From Trichostrongylus colubriformis (lineage: Eukaryota > Nematoda > Chromadorea > Rhabditida > Trichostrongylidae), in the NCBI GenBank assembly GCA_963978905.1, contig OZ022259.1, forward strand, positions 7,440,001 to 7,504,000: 64,000 bases of DNA, read 5' to 3'. The translations under genes and the position numbers were made by a program. How positions within the stretch are numbered: the first letter of the stretch is position 1; every line of letters begins with the position of its first letter. The notes below the pieces were generated by a model, which worked only from the letters and a program-made list of their open reading frames with translations, was not told where the DNA came from and searched no databases. Of this stretch, positions 53,701 to 64,000 are shown piece by piece.

Positions 53701-54746
53701 TTAAGGATGTGTCTTCTTCTGGAGCAGGTGGTGGAGCTTTTATTCCTTACTGCAATCTTACACAGGCTCAGCTTTCATTCCATGGACACAAGGATAGCGT
53801 GAAATTCTTCCTCGCCGTGCCAGGTATCCGGTTCGCTTGATAGTTCTGCTGGGTGTTTGTTATACAAGCGAGGCTTTGTATAACTGCAATCTCTCTTTTA
53901 TCGAATTCAGTTCGATTTCAGGCGCTCCTCGCCAAGTAGAGGACGATCAAGAAGCGGAGTTACGAAAAATGCTAGTGATATCTGGTGGTGACGGTTACAT
54001 CGACTTCCGGATAGGTATGTCTTTGAATATAGCCGCTGATTGTGTGGTCTTGGTTCTGGTCGGGATCGACCTGAAGGGCGAGAAAATTCATCTGTAATGG
54101 TGCACTGTCTATGTTCCGTCAGCAAATAGTCATAAGATCTGTTGACGTGGGGCAACAGTTATACCTCGCGAATAATGTGTGGTGCGCCTACCGTTGAGAT
54201 GAAGACCATATACGTAATGACCCTGCGATTTCGTGAAATCGTAAAAGCCGCAACTCATGAAATACGCGAGACATTGTCAGGGACGCCGTGAGTGGTGCAA
54301 ATCAATGTTACGCAAGAAAGGATCGTATATGGAACGCTCAGATGAGAGTGCCATCCACGTGACTGACCGCATCGTCAGTTCCATGCGAAGCGGCAGATCC
54401 GATTTTCCCGTTATGCTGTCCTAAAATTCATTCGTGATTTCGCAAAGTGCACATCAGTATTTGCGGCGCCCGGCGCCGATTGCCGCCCTCGACGCCGGTG
54501 CCGGGTACCACAATGTATGAACACGGCCGAGATGATACATTTTCCCAAGTTTAGCAGTGATTGTGTGAGTGGTGGGGTTGTTGGCTCTTGACGTTACTGT
54601 TTAAACAATAAACGAGAATGTCAAAAAGTGTTCATTAAGGTGAGGAAAATGAGCCGCCAGTCACAACTAAAGGAATTCGAGCACGAGACATGTCCCATCT
54701 CATCATCTGGGAAGTGGATGCTGAATTGCCGGTGGTTTCTAGTTGA
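38741..54746 (+). CDS. unc-16: JIP3/JIP4-type kinesin and JNK scaffold (UNC-16), 35 exons
   Basis: Predicted 1231-aa cytoplasmic scaffold linking kinesin-1/dynein, JNK kinases and vesicle cargo in axons. Exons: 38741-38803, 40689-40823, 40908-41066, 41177-41297, 41384-41444, 42390-42509, 43154-43275, 43388-43520, 44036-44088, 44320-44355, 44642-44713, 45630-45647, 46826-46940, 46998-47133, 47186-47266, 47335-47441, 47500-47619, 49393-49480, 50283-50390, 50842-50988, 51056-51242, 51333-51419, 51470-51595, 51764-51805, 51905-52027, 52247-52394, 52557-52637, 52732-52799, 52894-53042, 53134-53305, 53373-53480, 53549-53640, 53706-53823, 53922-54014, 54640-54746. Phases join throughout. Order seen: RH1 region with [14 protein letters not shown] (about 67-80) and coiled coil; leucine zipper (about 365-448); RH2 with [20 protein letters not shown] motif; C-terminal WD40-like propeller (about 580-1220) with [20 protein letters not shown]; end HLIIWEV. 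Least certain: exons 11-12, the 17/18 and 20/21 junctions, and the end of exon 25. A 5' UTR acceptor TTTTAG lies 53 nt before the ATG. Confidence 0.92.
47825..48385. repeat. Interspersed repeat copy 2 (uninterrupted), in unc-16 intron 17
   Basis: Counterpart of the repeat at 2862-3740 with the same block order. A 163-codon frame across it (47808-48299) is not conserved in copy 1, which argues against coding. Confidence 0.7.
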
Positions 54747-57177
54747 TGATTCTAGTTTGGTGTATGTCTTGCCTACATTTTCCCCTTCCTCTTAACACTG
54801 TTCCAACGAAAGCAGCTGACCAAATTACGTTGATTTCAGCTTACCTTCTCTCCTAATTCTCTCCTAATTTTGCTGACCAAATTACACTTAATGCCTTGGA
54901 GCTATTTTCTGATATTTTGAGTTCCAGTACTTGTTCCTTTTTGGTTTTCTCTCTACTTTTTGCAATGCCTCGCCGCTTTTTACCATTATTCTTTCTTACA
55001 AAATTAAAAGTTTTCTGAATTTTCGAAATGCTTTTTATGTGACTTAAGATTTTGGTATGCTTTTGCCCTTATGACGAGAAGCAAAATAATTGCTATCTGT
55101 TTCTTAAGCAGTTTGCGTATTAGTCACACTTTCTAGTTTGGAGGTTGATTCATCTTTCGGACGTTGCGTCACCAGATGTGATTTTCCAATTTGGAGTGAT
55201 CTGGATGAATTTGAACTGTCTTCGCAATGTAACTATCCTTGTAAGATTTGACACCACCCTGTTTTCTGTATAGCCTTTGCTGGTGAATTTTCTTGCAAAT
55301 CGTCATGTCGCCCTGTGGTGTATGCATTGCTAGTCGTTCGTTATTGTGATTGTAGAAGATTACTGTAAAAAGTAATAAATTTGTGTAAGTATTGACAGTC
55401 TCCAAGTTAGCCCTTCTTTTAAGCTCACTATAATTTGTCGATAATGTTTTTGTTTGACAAGTGGAATTCTACTCGAACATAGGGATGCTGTGGTTTCTTT
55501 CATTGGCTTCTCACGCTTGTTTGAGTTTTGAGACAACGGGAGGTGGCGATTATGGGCTACGGTACTCACTTGTAGTTCAGCTATTGCACACAAGACGCCT
55601 TGAGAAGACGTTAAGTATGAATTCATTGGGTACGTTCTACGTTCTATCATGAACGTATTTCTTATAATTCTTCGCGCCTCATCTCCATTTCATTCATTTT
55701 GTTTAAAACATCATGAACAAAATCACTTTCTCCTTTTCTGTTTGCCGTCGGCAGGAAACTCGGCCACTGAAACGTGTAGTTCGAGGTTAAGCATTATAGA
55801 GCCAGCCTCAGGCAAGTTTTTCAACGCGATTTTTGTTACACGATATCTCTTATGGGCCCAAATACTCGTTTACGATAGTGTTTCCAAATAGGCCCCTTCC
55901 TCCCGGTGCCATTAACGACAGTGATAAGGGTAACATGTGTAATGGGAAACTCTCAACGTATGTCATCCAAAAGAAAACTAGGGGTCCAAGAAGGTAGGTC
56001 ATATGTATGTGACGTAGTTTCCCGGTCGAAGACGCGTCCCCGGTATCTGGAGGAGGCTCCATCTTAACAATCTCCGCCTTTTTTGACATTGTCCGTTCCT
56101 TAAAATCGACATCGGTACTACGTGGTTCTTGACATCTCGGCTTTCGTGCTGAAATCGTCAGTACCAGATTTGAATGAGTGGTACAAATGAATCGCCACAC
56201 CAGTGTTCTCGAAGGTTCGGAACTTTGAGGAGTGCTTTGAGTCTTAGCTTATAAGAGTATTTCTTCACGTTTCCAACTTGTGAGGAGAACTCAAATGGGA
56301 CCCACCAAGACGATCAAATGATTGGAATTCATTTGATATGCTCAAATGCAAAATCGTCATATCTGCGGCACCGGCGTCGACGTCCGCCGGCAGGGCGGAA
56401 GGGGCAAAGACGCAGAGCGCATCTCTGCGTCTCATATCGCATTCTGCATTTATTAGTCGGCACTTGCACCCCTGCCAGCCCCACTCTACCGGCACCGCCG
56501 TCGACGTCGGTCCCGCGAAGTATAACAGCTACCCGAGCCTATTCATATGGCGTGCGAAAACTAGCCACATTCCCCCGACGTGTCTAATAGAGGCGGTTAC
56601 ATATTTCTGGTGTACGTCCCGTCTGTTCCTCTTGTTTCCTTCTTCTCTTGCCTTTTCAGCAACACGTTCATGAAATCGTGCAAAGGCGAATATTGAATGT
56701 GAGAGTCCGAATACGAATGTTTCATGCAAGCTTTTCTATTTTCTTCACACTACCCTGCTACATTGCTGACTCCCAAAACATCGGAAAAGGCGCCTTTTTT
56801 GGACTTGTTCTCGAAATCCATGACTTTATGTCCACTAAACAGGATACAGACTCCCTTGCTTCATAATGTCTCACAGCAGAAATGTTCTGCTTCATTCCCA
56901 CTGAACCAATCTCGAGGAGATTCAATTGTGCTACTGCTCGAGCATAATTATGATATTAACATTGTATAAGTTACTTTTATCATATAAATGGCAAATAATA
57001 AATGACATTTACTCTTAACTCACGTTCAGTGACAATGTGAAAAATATTACAGCGCATAAAACAATAATGCAGTTCAGCTACGTACATTTTAAGAAACGGC
57101 AGTCCCGCAAGGATCCACTAATAAAACAGAAGTAGGAATGGTTAGTATGTGGGAACATTAGAAAAAACACCGTCTGT
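54747..57177. other. Convergent spacer between unc-16 and glod-4
   Basis: No supported gene. AATAAA on the plus strand at 55374-55379 is a candidate unc-16 poly(A) signal. A GC-rich inverted repeat lies at 56361-56525. Confidence 0.4.
56361..56525. mobile_element. GC-rich inverted-repeat element
   Basis: Left GCGGCACCGGCGTCGACGTC; right GGCACCGCCGTCGACGTCGG then GCGAAGTAT. The center holds a short palindrome GACGCAGAGCGCATCTCTGC. Probably related to the Harbinger-like group. Confidence 0.5.
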
Positions 57178-60006
57178 TCAGACCTTCTTCTTACCATCTT
57201 TGAACCAGCTTGCGCTATCATCCTTCTCAATTTCGCTGCGTATTAGTTCATCAGCTTTTGGATCGACTTTGCTGAGTTCACGGAAGCCTTTGTCTCCGAC
57301 AAAACAAATCTCATGTTTATCCTGGAATGAATCAAACTGTTTGCTATTTCAGTAATCTGCGGCAAGACTCAACGATATGTAAGGAGATCGCAGCCACGAG
57401 AATAATATGGCCAATTGTCAGCGTGGTCCCAAAAGCGGTGTTCGCAGCCTTCCGGGGGATCATTAACGGGGCGGAGATGGTGTAATGACAAGCAACTGTC
57501 TGCTCCAACAAGCAATCCAAGAAGCATAGGATGAAATCCTAGAATAATGTATGCCCAGGTCAAGCCGCTTTCGTCTTTCCGAGATGGGTGAACGGGTGCC
57601 AGACTGATTATCGGAACATGCGAACAGTGACTCCGACTTTTACATCGCCACCGCCTTTATCTCGATATCGATGGATTAACACAGAAAAGAACGTCGGTTG
57701 CCACCTGAACTTGCCATAATTTTGGGAAACGTTCATAAATCAACTTCGAAACTTTGAAGTGCACGCTGAACGCCCTTTTAGATGAGATAGTGCCCCAAAA
57801 AAGCAGAGATATTCAGACGAAAGTGTAGGGACGAAAGTCCTGACAGAGAATGACTTCTGTTCGGTATGAAGAAAACCAAATAGCAGCTCCAAAAGTTTAC
57901 AGAACCTATTAGCGCTAAAAAATGATTCGAAATAACAGCCGTACCCAGAGAGCCATCTAATCGCGAAGATAGTGTACAAGGTAGAGAAAGTTCCTTGATG
58001 GAGATGAAATTTACTAAGGAAAACGGTTATCGACATGTTCTGGACTATCAAGGTCCAGAATAGGATGCAGTAAGGATTGCAGCTGTGCAGAGGCCCAGTC
58101 AGCCTAAAAAAGGAGGGCAGAAGTTACAATGGAAAACCTTGGGAGCTAAGAGCAGGAATTATTCAAAAAAAAACCTATGGAGCCATGAGGGAGTACCCGT
58201 AGGTTCAAAGAAGGCAGAGTCGTCATTATACGAACTCATTAAAATCAAGATCATGGCAGATGCCTTGATTAGGGAGAACGAGAGCCGTGAATTCCTGACG
58301 ACGTGGAAGTGCAGCTAATATGAAAAATTGGCAAATTTGCATTATCAAGGCAGGCCTCTGCTGGCTTGTGAAACAGATAATCTTGCGATGTATTTGGCAT
58401 AGTTCATTACAATGTTGAAGAAAAAAACTCGGTCAAACACGAAAGCTCGGTGAAACTTATAGGGAAAAGGCCTGAATTAAAAACGACCAAAGAAAATTAT
58501 GGCAAATATATCGGTCCCATGATGCACTATTACAGCTTTGAAGCAGGAAACTCAAAAATGAACTTACAGGATCAGCAAGAATTACGACTTGTACGCTGGC
58601 TTTTCCTGGAGTGTCGAGTGTAGTTAACTCTTTGAGGATGGATAGTTTGGCAGCTTTTATCTTCTCTTGCATTTCAGAAAGCTGATAATGGATACCAGGA
58701 TTGCCACCGCATGTAATCATTGGCTCATTTTTTGGAGCCTACCTTTTCATCAGGATAGGCAAACGCTATACGACCATATGCGCTAGCTCTATCTAATGCT
58801 GTGCCTTCTGGGAGTTGACGTACTTCGAGACGACACTAAATTACATATATTATATTTCGTGCTGGGAGGCGTTATTTTCAATAAAACGCAAATAACCCGA
58901 CCTGATTCTCTCCGAAGCTCATCGTTGTACGTCCTCCATCTCGTTCTTCTACGACTTTCATACCCAGCTGATTGGTCCAATAGTCTAAACCATTCTCACG
59001 CCTGATCACTAGTCATCAACCCCTAATGATACCAATGGCTGAAATCTCACCAACACTTTTCTTGAGATTCTGCACTCTAACTGATACTTTGACCACTTTT
59101 GGAGAGCCTTTTCCGTGACATATAAGGAAGCAGTGGCCGTCTGGATCTTTGATCTGAATAAAATGTACGGAACTGAAGAAGAGGATTATCATAAGCAGGT
59201 CATGACTGATGCTGTAGGATCGAGTGAAACTTGGCAAAAACTGATGAGTGATGTTAGCTAAAAACCACAAAGGTGGCCATTGCTTGTCTTTAGATAACTT
59301 CAAACTTTCTTCCACCACAAATCCACATCTGCACTACTCGACAACGACACTTCTCATTTCATATCTTCAGAAATAGGTGCAACTTGGAAAACAAACTGAA
59401 GTCCTTGAAAAACCAATTACTATAGACTGCCACATTTTAACAACTCTGTAAGCACTTACCTGAAGCTTCCCGCAATCTAGTTTCTGCACCTTCTCGTGCC
59501 CTTCTAGTGACTTGTGAAGTTCGTCAGATTCAATAAAGATTCCCTGAAAATCAGCTTAAGTTGTATTCTCATCACAATATATTAAAGATCCCTGAGAAGG
59601 CGGAACTGACCATAAAATCATTACCGAGACGGTAAGAGCCGATCTCGTAGTTATACGTCAACTCAAGAACGAAATGCTCATCTTCATTGCCGTAGCCCAC
59701 CATTGTCTTACTCCACTTGCCATTATAGGGTCTGCATTTCATTTGGAAAGAGGTGTAAGAATTTCATGACCTGTACAATTCGAAAAGTCCTACCCATTGC
59801 ATTCCGCTTTACATCCTTCTGTGAACTCTTCATGTCGCAGTACCTAAAACCAAAAGTTTAATGTAATTAAGCTATACTACGAGCCACTTACATCATCTAA
59901 AACTGGAGAATTTTCTTACTTTCATCTTCAAGACCTTCGTGAAGAATTCATATGAAGCTTTCCTGTCACCGATTTTGAAGACATAGTGAAGAGCTCTTGC
60001 AGTCAT
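57178..60006 (-). CDS. glod-4: GLOD4, glyoxalase-domain (VOC) protein, 9 exons
   Basis: Predicted 300-aa protein of the vicinal oxygen chelate superfamily; human GLOD4 is close to 300 aa. The biochemical role of GLOD4 is not settled; it is reported as mitochondrial. Exons: 60006-59920, 59843-59794, 59731-59611, 59543-59460, 59153-59051, 59008-58902, 58835-58743, 58681-58568, 57321-57178; total 903 nt and all phases join. Seen: [15 protein letters not shown] start, [11 protein letters not shown] and ELTYNYEIG with RLGNDFMG in the first VOC domain; [11 protein letters not shown] and [10 protein letters not shown] in the second; [17 protein letters not shown] and [19 protein letters not shown] near the end. 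Introns are short (42 nt between exons 5 and 6) except the last (1246 nt), which holds unassigned sequence. The gene is convergent with unc-16; the 2.4 kb between them holds no supported gene. Confidence 0.93.
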
Positions 60007-60579
60007 TCCTATTCTTAATCGAAGTCGCTGATTTCAGAAATATGCAATCAGAACTGCACGAAACAAACAGTATCAAAAATACTGCAAAGAGAGAGAGTTT
60101 AAAGGAACCGGAAGGGGGGTCCGAAACAAGAGTAAGATGCAAAGAAATGAGCACTTTGTAACGAACACTCAAGGTTAGAAGCGATAATAGGCGAAAAAAC
60201 CCGGATTCAAAAGCGCGACGCTGCGGTGTGTATTCGCATCCCATTCGCATCAGCGCATGCATTCCGAGTTGTTCGCAGTAGGAGACGGGCCGTGGGCGAA
60301 CATTAGTTGTAGCACCTGATTCCCAGCGCAGTGGAGTGGCCATTCCCAACTATATTAGCATTCATGTAAGTAAGTCTAGAAACAATATAATAAAGAACAA
60401 AGTAAAAAGTAAAGGAAAAAACAAAATTATAATAGAAACATCTTCTTTTGGCACCATGCCAAGGCGTCAAATTGGCGAGTTTATGCAATGGCGGCCACTT
60501 AAACTCGTTCACACTACTTCTGTTCTACCGTAAGCCAAAATTACCCCTTCTGGTGTCTTTAAGATAGTTAGGAACGTAA
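60007..60579. other. Upstream flank of glod-4
   Basis: Presumed glod-4 promoter region; frames seen here are short and unsupported. Confidence 0.4.
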
Positions 60580-60814
60580 GGCCGCGGTCATACTTTGCGT
60601 TGTCTGCGGTAGGGCGTGGCCGCGTATCTTGCGTCTCCACACTGCCTCGTTGCCTGCGTCATCTCTGCACCTCCCCCGTGCCACTCTCTCTCACAGGCAG
60701 CGAGAGAGAGTGGCACGGGGGAGGTGCAGAGTTGACGCAGGCAACGAGGCAGTGTGGAGACGCAAGATACGCGGCCACGCCCTGCCGCAGACAACGCAAA
60801 GTATGACCGCGGCC
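60580..60814. mobile_element. Fully palindromic Harbinger-like MITE (235 bp)
   Basis: TAA on both sides; ends GGCCGCGGTCATACTTTGCG and exact complement. The arms pair over their whole length with only a few mismatches and almost no loop (center near 60697, around CTCTCTC / GAGAGAG). This is why the same frame can be read on both strands. Confidence 0.92.
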
Positions 60815-62055
60815 TAAGAAGCCCAGAACAAGCTATGCTAAATGAACTTGAAGAGCCATTTTCACAGTGGAAGGACTGCAGAGGACAGAGGATCTGTGAC
60901 CTCCGGCAGTGGTTATTGCTACAGCGAATTCAGGGAGGTGCATCACTGGCGCAGCATTTTTCCACTACTCACTACAACAGGTTGCTTCAGACTTCCCAAA
61001 TGCTAGTTTGCAGCCGCCATTTCTATTTGCTCCTGTTAGCTCATATACATTTATATGCAAGTTCAACTTGCATCGCTCTGATCTCCGCATTCTGCTGGAT
61101 AGGTGACAATCATTCTTCGTTATATCGAGGTTTTATGAGATGTTGTAAAGTTGCAAAAGTGAAGGCCTTGAGAAGTTGTAAAAAGTCTCAAAGTATTAAT
61201 AAGGTTAGATCCTTATATAATATTGAAGCTTGCGGTGGTGAATGCCAATTTCCTAACTCTCTATGAGTTCTTTCTGGTGAAAAAGGTCCACAATTCGTTT
61301 CAGCGGTATTTATGTACGCAAGACTAAGAAATGATAGAAAGAAACCCTTCTTTCTCAAGAAAAAGTTCAAGATCGAAAGGATTAACGAGCAGCTCCATGA
61401 GATAGTTGGATGAGTGTGTATACTTGCAAAATCTTCATGTTCCCTTCAAACTCAAGCTTGTTCAAAGGACAAATAAATAAATGCTTATCATCACCTTTTC
61501 ATGAAGGAACTGTTCGCGTTACAAAGTAACGGGGGAGTAGTGGTTCATCCTCTGCGTAACCTCCTTCCCAGAATGGATTGGAGTCGAAAAAATTTCAAGA
61601 ACCTGGCAACGTCAAAAGATCGACCAATGCGCCTCTTTTTGACGTCAAGCAGGGAGTGCAATGAGATGTTGATGTGGTGCTGATGCTTACCATGCTTCTT
61701 CTTCGTTCGATATACAACATACATCTTTAAACTTCCTTTTGATGCAAACCCTATAACGAAATACTACCCGTCTCTCCAGAAGTGCAAAACCCCTGCTGGA
61801 GATTGCAGCATTCGCGGTGTACTCTCCCTGATTTTTTGATAAAATTCACACATTCGGTAGAATACACGTTTATTCAAATCGCTCTTTATGAACGCGACTT
61901 GCCGTGCCGGCACCATCGTTTTTGCAGTGTCCTCTAATCGTTCAGGGCCCTCCCAGATTCGCCTAAGCCTTTCCAAGGAAGGGAAGGAGCTTGACAGCGT
62001 CTTCAGGCGTGAAGTCGAGCCGCGTCTCTTTTCATGTAGAGGGAGGGGATGCTTG
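60815..62055. other. Intergenic, no supported gene
   Basis: Short frames only. Confidence 0.4.
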
Positions 62056-62174
62056 TTTTAGCCTAAGCCTAGGGGAATGGGGCACTGAAACGGGTGAAAC
62101 AACTACCACAAGTAAAAAGGGTTATCTCAAGTACACCCCAGTGCTCCTTTTCACCCTAGGCTCAGGCTAAAATA
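62056..62174. mobile_element. Inverted repeat with TTTTAGCCTAAGCCTAGGG ends
   Basis: Left TTTTAGCCTAAGCCTAGGGG, right CCCTAGGCTCAGGCTAAAAT. Same core as the element at 38070-38303. Confidence 0.6.
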
Positions 62175-62814
62175 CACATTCCCAAAAGCGTTTTTCGGTC
62201 AAACCCTATCGCAGAACGATGTGACATCAGGTATGGATAAATATATTTCTGCTTGATGTTATGTGTAAGATATTTCGTTTAATATACATCGAAGTTATCT
62301 TCTCTAAATTTTGTGCGTATAGGAAGATCGTGTCTGACATGTCCTTACGTAGCATTCAAGGTAAGGGAACCAGACCGCAACGCACAACGGCACTTGTGCT
62401 CGCGCGTGGCGGGGTGGCGATGAAGTAGTGAGGGTGTAAACGGTCCTTATTGAGATAAGGATCCCCAAACGCCAGTTTAAGCGCTTCAGGGACGAGTCAA
62501 GGGTAGCTGGTCTGCTCCTCTTATATTGAAAATATCTAGTCGGCGCGGTCGCGAATGGGTTAAATACGTATAGCGTAAATACATTGGATCCAAGTATTAA
62601 ATGGATCACGATAAATAAGTGAAAAGATGGAAAACTGCGTAGTTGAAGAATTCCTAGCCACTGCACTGAAAAAGAGGTGTGTTACATACTACAGAATGCA
62701 AGTGGTGCATTGCACAAGTGCCGGGAGACGGTCGTCAGGCGCGGTCTTGCAACTATTATAATTTGCCAATGATGCACATGGGCCGTAGTTTGATATCGAC
62801 TAATGCACGCGCTG

Positions 62815-63013
62815 GACGCCGGCCGTGATTGCGTAAGGCCGCGGTCATACTTTACGCAGCTTCGTTAGTTGACGCCGGCACCGGCGTCAACTAACGCAAG
62901 TGTCTGCGTGAGTTGACGCCGGCACTGGCGTCAACTAACGCAGCTGCGCAAAGTATGACCGCGGCCTAACCCTGCCAGCTGTCTTCAAGCCGGTACGCAA
63001 TCACGGCCAGCAG
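62815..63013. mobile_element. Outer inverted repeat hosting a nested MITE
   Basis: Left GCCGGCCGTGATTGCG and right CGCAATCACGGCCAGC enclose 62837-62966. A lone CGCAATCACGGCCGGC end also occurs near 31540. Confidence 0.6.
62837..62966. mobile_element. Harbinger-like MITE with two internal 30-bp palindromes
   Basis: TAA on both sides; ends GGCCGCGGTCATACTTTACG and complement. The interior has two palindromes of the form GTTGACGCCGGC-A-(C/CT)GGCGTCAAC at about 62875-62895 and 62915-62937. Confidence 0.88.
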
Positions 63014-63841
63014 AGGGGGCGTCGAATAGCTTATATCCCGTAGTTGCCACCCAACGCCGACCATCAGACGCATTCAACGCCCAATAACTCGTCCACGTCA
63101 TCGAACTCCCAGAGATTCGAGCTGATAATAGCCATTCAAAAGACTTCGTTAATGAAAAACTGCAAATTACTGACTTTGACAAATCTCATTTTATTCCAGT
63201 GGCGAAATAAGCGAGAATTCTCGCAGTTTTTTTTTACCGTCTTCGGTTTTTATCGTCTCCAACGAGCTAATAAGTGGATTACCTAACCCAGAATGATAAC
63301 AAGCACCGGGTCACGCATTCAATAAATAAACAAATAAATAACCTACTTAGTAGGTTAGCGAGCGGAGAACGCTATTCGCTTAAGAAGAGAAAGCTGCAGC
63401 GATCAAGGGAGGTATGTAGGCTCACGTTTTTCAGCGATAAGCAATGGCTGAATGGGAGGGGTACGGGACCGATCACTGATTCTTTGGTGTAGCTACCATG
63501 TGTGCTTCAAGTGGATGATGATCAATGATCAATCGCTAACCAGTGATCGAGTGTTAGTTGAACACTCGTCCTGAACCTTGGAGGTACTATGCAGCACACC
63601 GTGCCAAGGGAGATTTTGGTGAATTTTATAAACACTGCAAAGTAACTGTTGTAAAAAATACTTGATAGTAGGAAAACAAAACGTCATTGCATCAGGGCGA
63701 GCACAAAGGAACACGATCACAGATGTAAACAACGTACGACACTGCAGGATGATGGCGAATCTTTACGTCTAGAGGAGAATCTGTGCAAACGTATTCATGC
63801 AAGTAGGGGAACTTGAAAGGTTGAGCTGAATACTATCGCAT
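63014..63841. other. Intergenic, no supported gene
   Basis: Short frames and AAATAAATAAA-type simple sequence near 63325. Confidence 0.4.
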
Positions 63842-64000
63842 ATGCGCTGTTCTGTCTTAGGTTACGAATTTATTCCTGATGGTGTTGAACGCCGTCGCAT
63901 TTTCTCCTTACCCAGTTTGCTAGCTCAACGAAGGGTTCATGACCTTGTTATGGCATTCAAAATCCTTGCTAGTGAGGTCGCGCTGGACACAGATGAATTT
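63842..64000 (+). CDS. LINE-like reverse-transcriptase C-terminal frame, runs off the window
   Basis: An open plus-strand frame to the right edge with FIPDGVERRRIFSLPSLLAQ, then RRVHDLVMAFKIL. The pattern of a leucine-rich stretch, paired arginines and a L..(A/Y)FKIL ending resembles the region after the thumb of non-LTR reverse transcriptases, where L..RR..DL...YKI is common. It could be a LINE fragment or an exon preceded by GTCTTAG at 63860. Confidence 0.4.
   Translation, partial: MRCSVLGYEFIPDGVERRRIFSLPSLLAQRRVHDLVMAFKILASEVALDTDEF

Noticed and set aside
60588..60817. Near-identical frames on both strands
   Set aside because: Result of the fully palindromic MITE at 60580-60814.

Overview
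This window looks like the genome of a parasitic clade V nematode of the strongylid or hookworm type. The evidence is five intron-rich genes whose proteins match metazoan families well, short introns ending in TTTCAG or TTAAG, a gene pair with the layout of a trans-spliced nematode operon, and a dense set of nematode-type transposons (Tc1/mariner, Harbinger-like MITEs, RTE, Penelope-like). No bacterial or organellar genes, rRNA, tRNA or CRISPR arrays were seen. The species assignment is inference.

Layout. About 0-19.7 kb is gene-poor and packed with repeats: a 3'-truncated RTE LINE with target-site duplication nested in an older repeat (3.1 kb), a decayed Tc1-like transposon with two MITEs nested in it (6.3-8.3 kb), a Penelope-like fragment with a GIY-YIG domain and a hammerhead-like motif (8.9-9.4 kb), a 1.57 kb palindrome made of two Tc1 3' halves (11.6-13.2 kb), and a 1.38 kb near-perfect palindrome with mariner-like ends (15.3-16.7 kb). 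One short candidate gene fragment (5.26-5.58 kb) lies here.

About 19.8-29.2 kb, minus strand: coq-8 (COQ8/ADCK atypical kinase of ubiquinone biosynthesis) followed on the same strand by a TSPAN13/31-like tetraspanin. The spacer holds a poly(A) signal, a stem-loop with Ur-like motifs and a splice acceptor, which suggests an operon. About 33.5-36.7 kb, plus strand: rnf-113 (RNF113/CWC24, CCCH plus RING, spliceosome). About 38.7-54.7 kb, plus strand: a complete JIP3/UNC-16 kinesin-JNK scaffold gene that I could resolve into 35 coding exons. About 57.2-60.0 kb, minus strand: glod-4 (GLOD4), convergent with unc-16. The last 4 kb holds two palindromic MITEs, other repeats and the start of a LINE-like reading frame that runs off the window.

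The genes are ordinary housekeeping or neuronal genes (mitochondrial quinone synthesis, membrane organisation, splicing, axonal transport, glyoxalase-like) and do not form one pathway. Exon models were built by hand from frame continuity, splice consensus and family recognition, without alignment software. All coordinates should be read with that limit. The most interesting material is the putative operon signal, the two large palindromes, and the layered transposon record.
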